Origin: Symbiodinium natans
Lineage: Eukaryota > Sar > Dinophyceae > Suessiales > Symbiodiniaceae
Length of the DNA stretch: 12,211 nt
Assembly: GCA_905221605.1 (NCBI GenBank)
Contig: CAJNDS010001642.1
Coordinates: forward strand, 1-12,211
Direction: 5' to 3'
How positions within the stretch are numbered: the first letter of the stretch is position 1; every line of letters begins with the position of its first letter. Below, piece by piece: positions 12,109-12,211 of this stretch. The notes under the pieces were generated by a model. That model was not told the DNA's origin and did no database searches. It saw nothing but the letters and a program-made list of their open reading frames with translations. The translations under genes and the position numbers were made by a program.

Positions 12109-12211
12109 CCCCACAGACAGCCCCACAGACAGCCCCACAGACAGCCCCACAGACAGCCCCACAGACAGCCCCACAGACAGCCCCACAGACAGCCCCACAG
12201 ACAGCCCCACA
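12109..12211 (+). repeat. CCCCACAGACAG 12-mer array, at least 8 units, cut by window end
   Basis: Eight perfect copies (12109-12204) plus a partial one. The unit differs from the previous 12-mer by a single base (C to G at position 8). The array continues beyond the window. Confidence 0.97.

Noticed and set aside
11536-12210. Minus-strand open frames with Trp/Gly/Cys/Val repeats
   Set aside because: They are translations of CCCCACAG-type minisatellites; a repeat unit free of stops stays open by construction.

Overview
The window looks like nuclear DNA of a eukaryotic alga, most likely a dinoflagellate. Supporting signs are CCCTAAA (plant/dinoflagellate-type) telomeric repeats, a long intronless Helitron-like ORF, abundant GC-rich minisatellites, strong Kozak-like starts (GCCATGG) and no bacterial signals. 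The lineage is an inference; green algae and plants share the telomere motif and were not excluded.

Layout. (1) 1-170: C-rich low-complexity DNA. (2) 175-958: a decayed array built on a GTTCGACTT...ATGAAG core at about 40-bp spacing, with two long direct copies (225-493 and 584-958). (3) 973-2045: an unrecognised coding region whose open frame moves from one frame to another and back (1047-1274, 1289-1867, 1872-2045), starting inside a 53-bp tandem duplication that also duplicates the ATGTCCGA start. (4) 2193-8330: one uninterrupted 2045-residue ORF, a Helitron-like Rep/helicase with N-terminal cysteine clusters, a 57-residue tandem repeat, a DUF6570-like region, a HUH nuclease with both histidines and a Y-x3-Y pair, a complete Pif1-type helicase, a C2HC zinc finger, a Lys-rich linker and a C-terminal Josephin-like cysteine protease. 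(5) 8331-9805: gene-poor DNA with degenerate, partly tandem echoes of the 3' end of that ORF, then CAGCCC-type and GTCAAAACCC minisatellites. (6) 9805-10268: about 30 perfect TAAACCC units decaying rightward into degenerate repeats. (7) 10269-11560: AT-rich, gene-free DNA rich in inverted repeats and GTGAACGAA-type motifs. (8) 11562-12211: minisatellites that change unit stepwise (GGCCCA, CCCCACAG, CCCCACACACAG, CCCCACAGACAG) and run off the window end.

How it fits together. The main actor is a rolling-circle transposon protein: the HUH domain would nick and join DNA, the Pif1 helicase would unwind it, and the Josephin-like domain would plausibly remove ubiquitin or cleave the polyprotein. 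The element lies beside telomeric and subtelomeric repeats, which suggests insertion into, or capture by, a chromosome end. The Rep-helicase-Josephin combination is the strongest candidate for something undescribed: Helitron-type proteins carrying OTU proteases are known, but I do not know of a described Josephin version.
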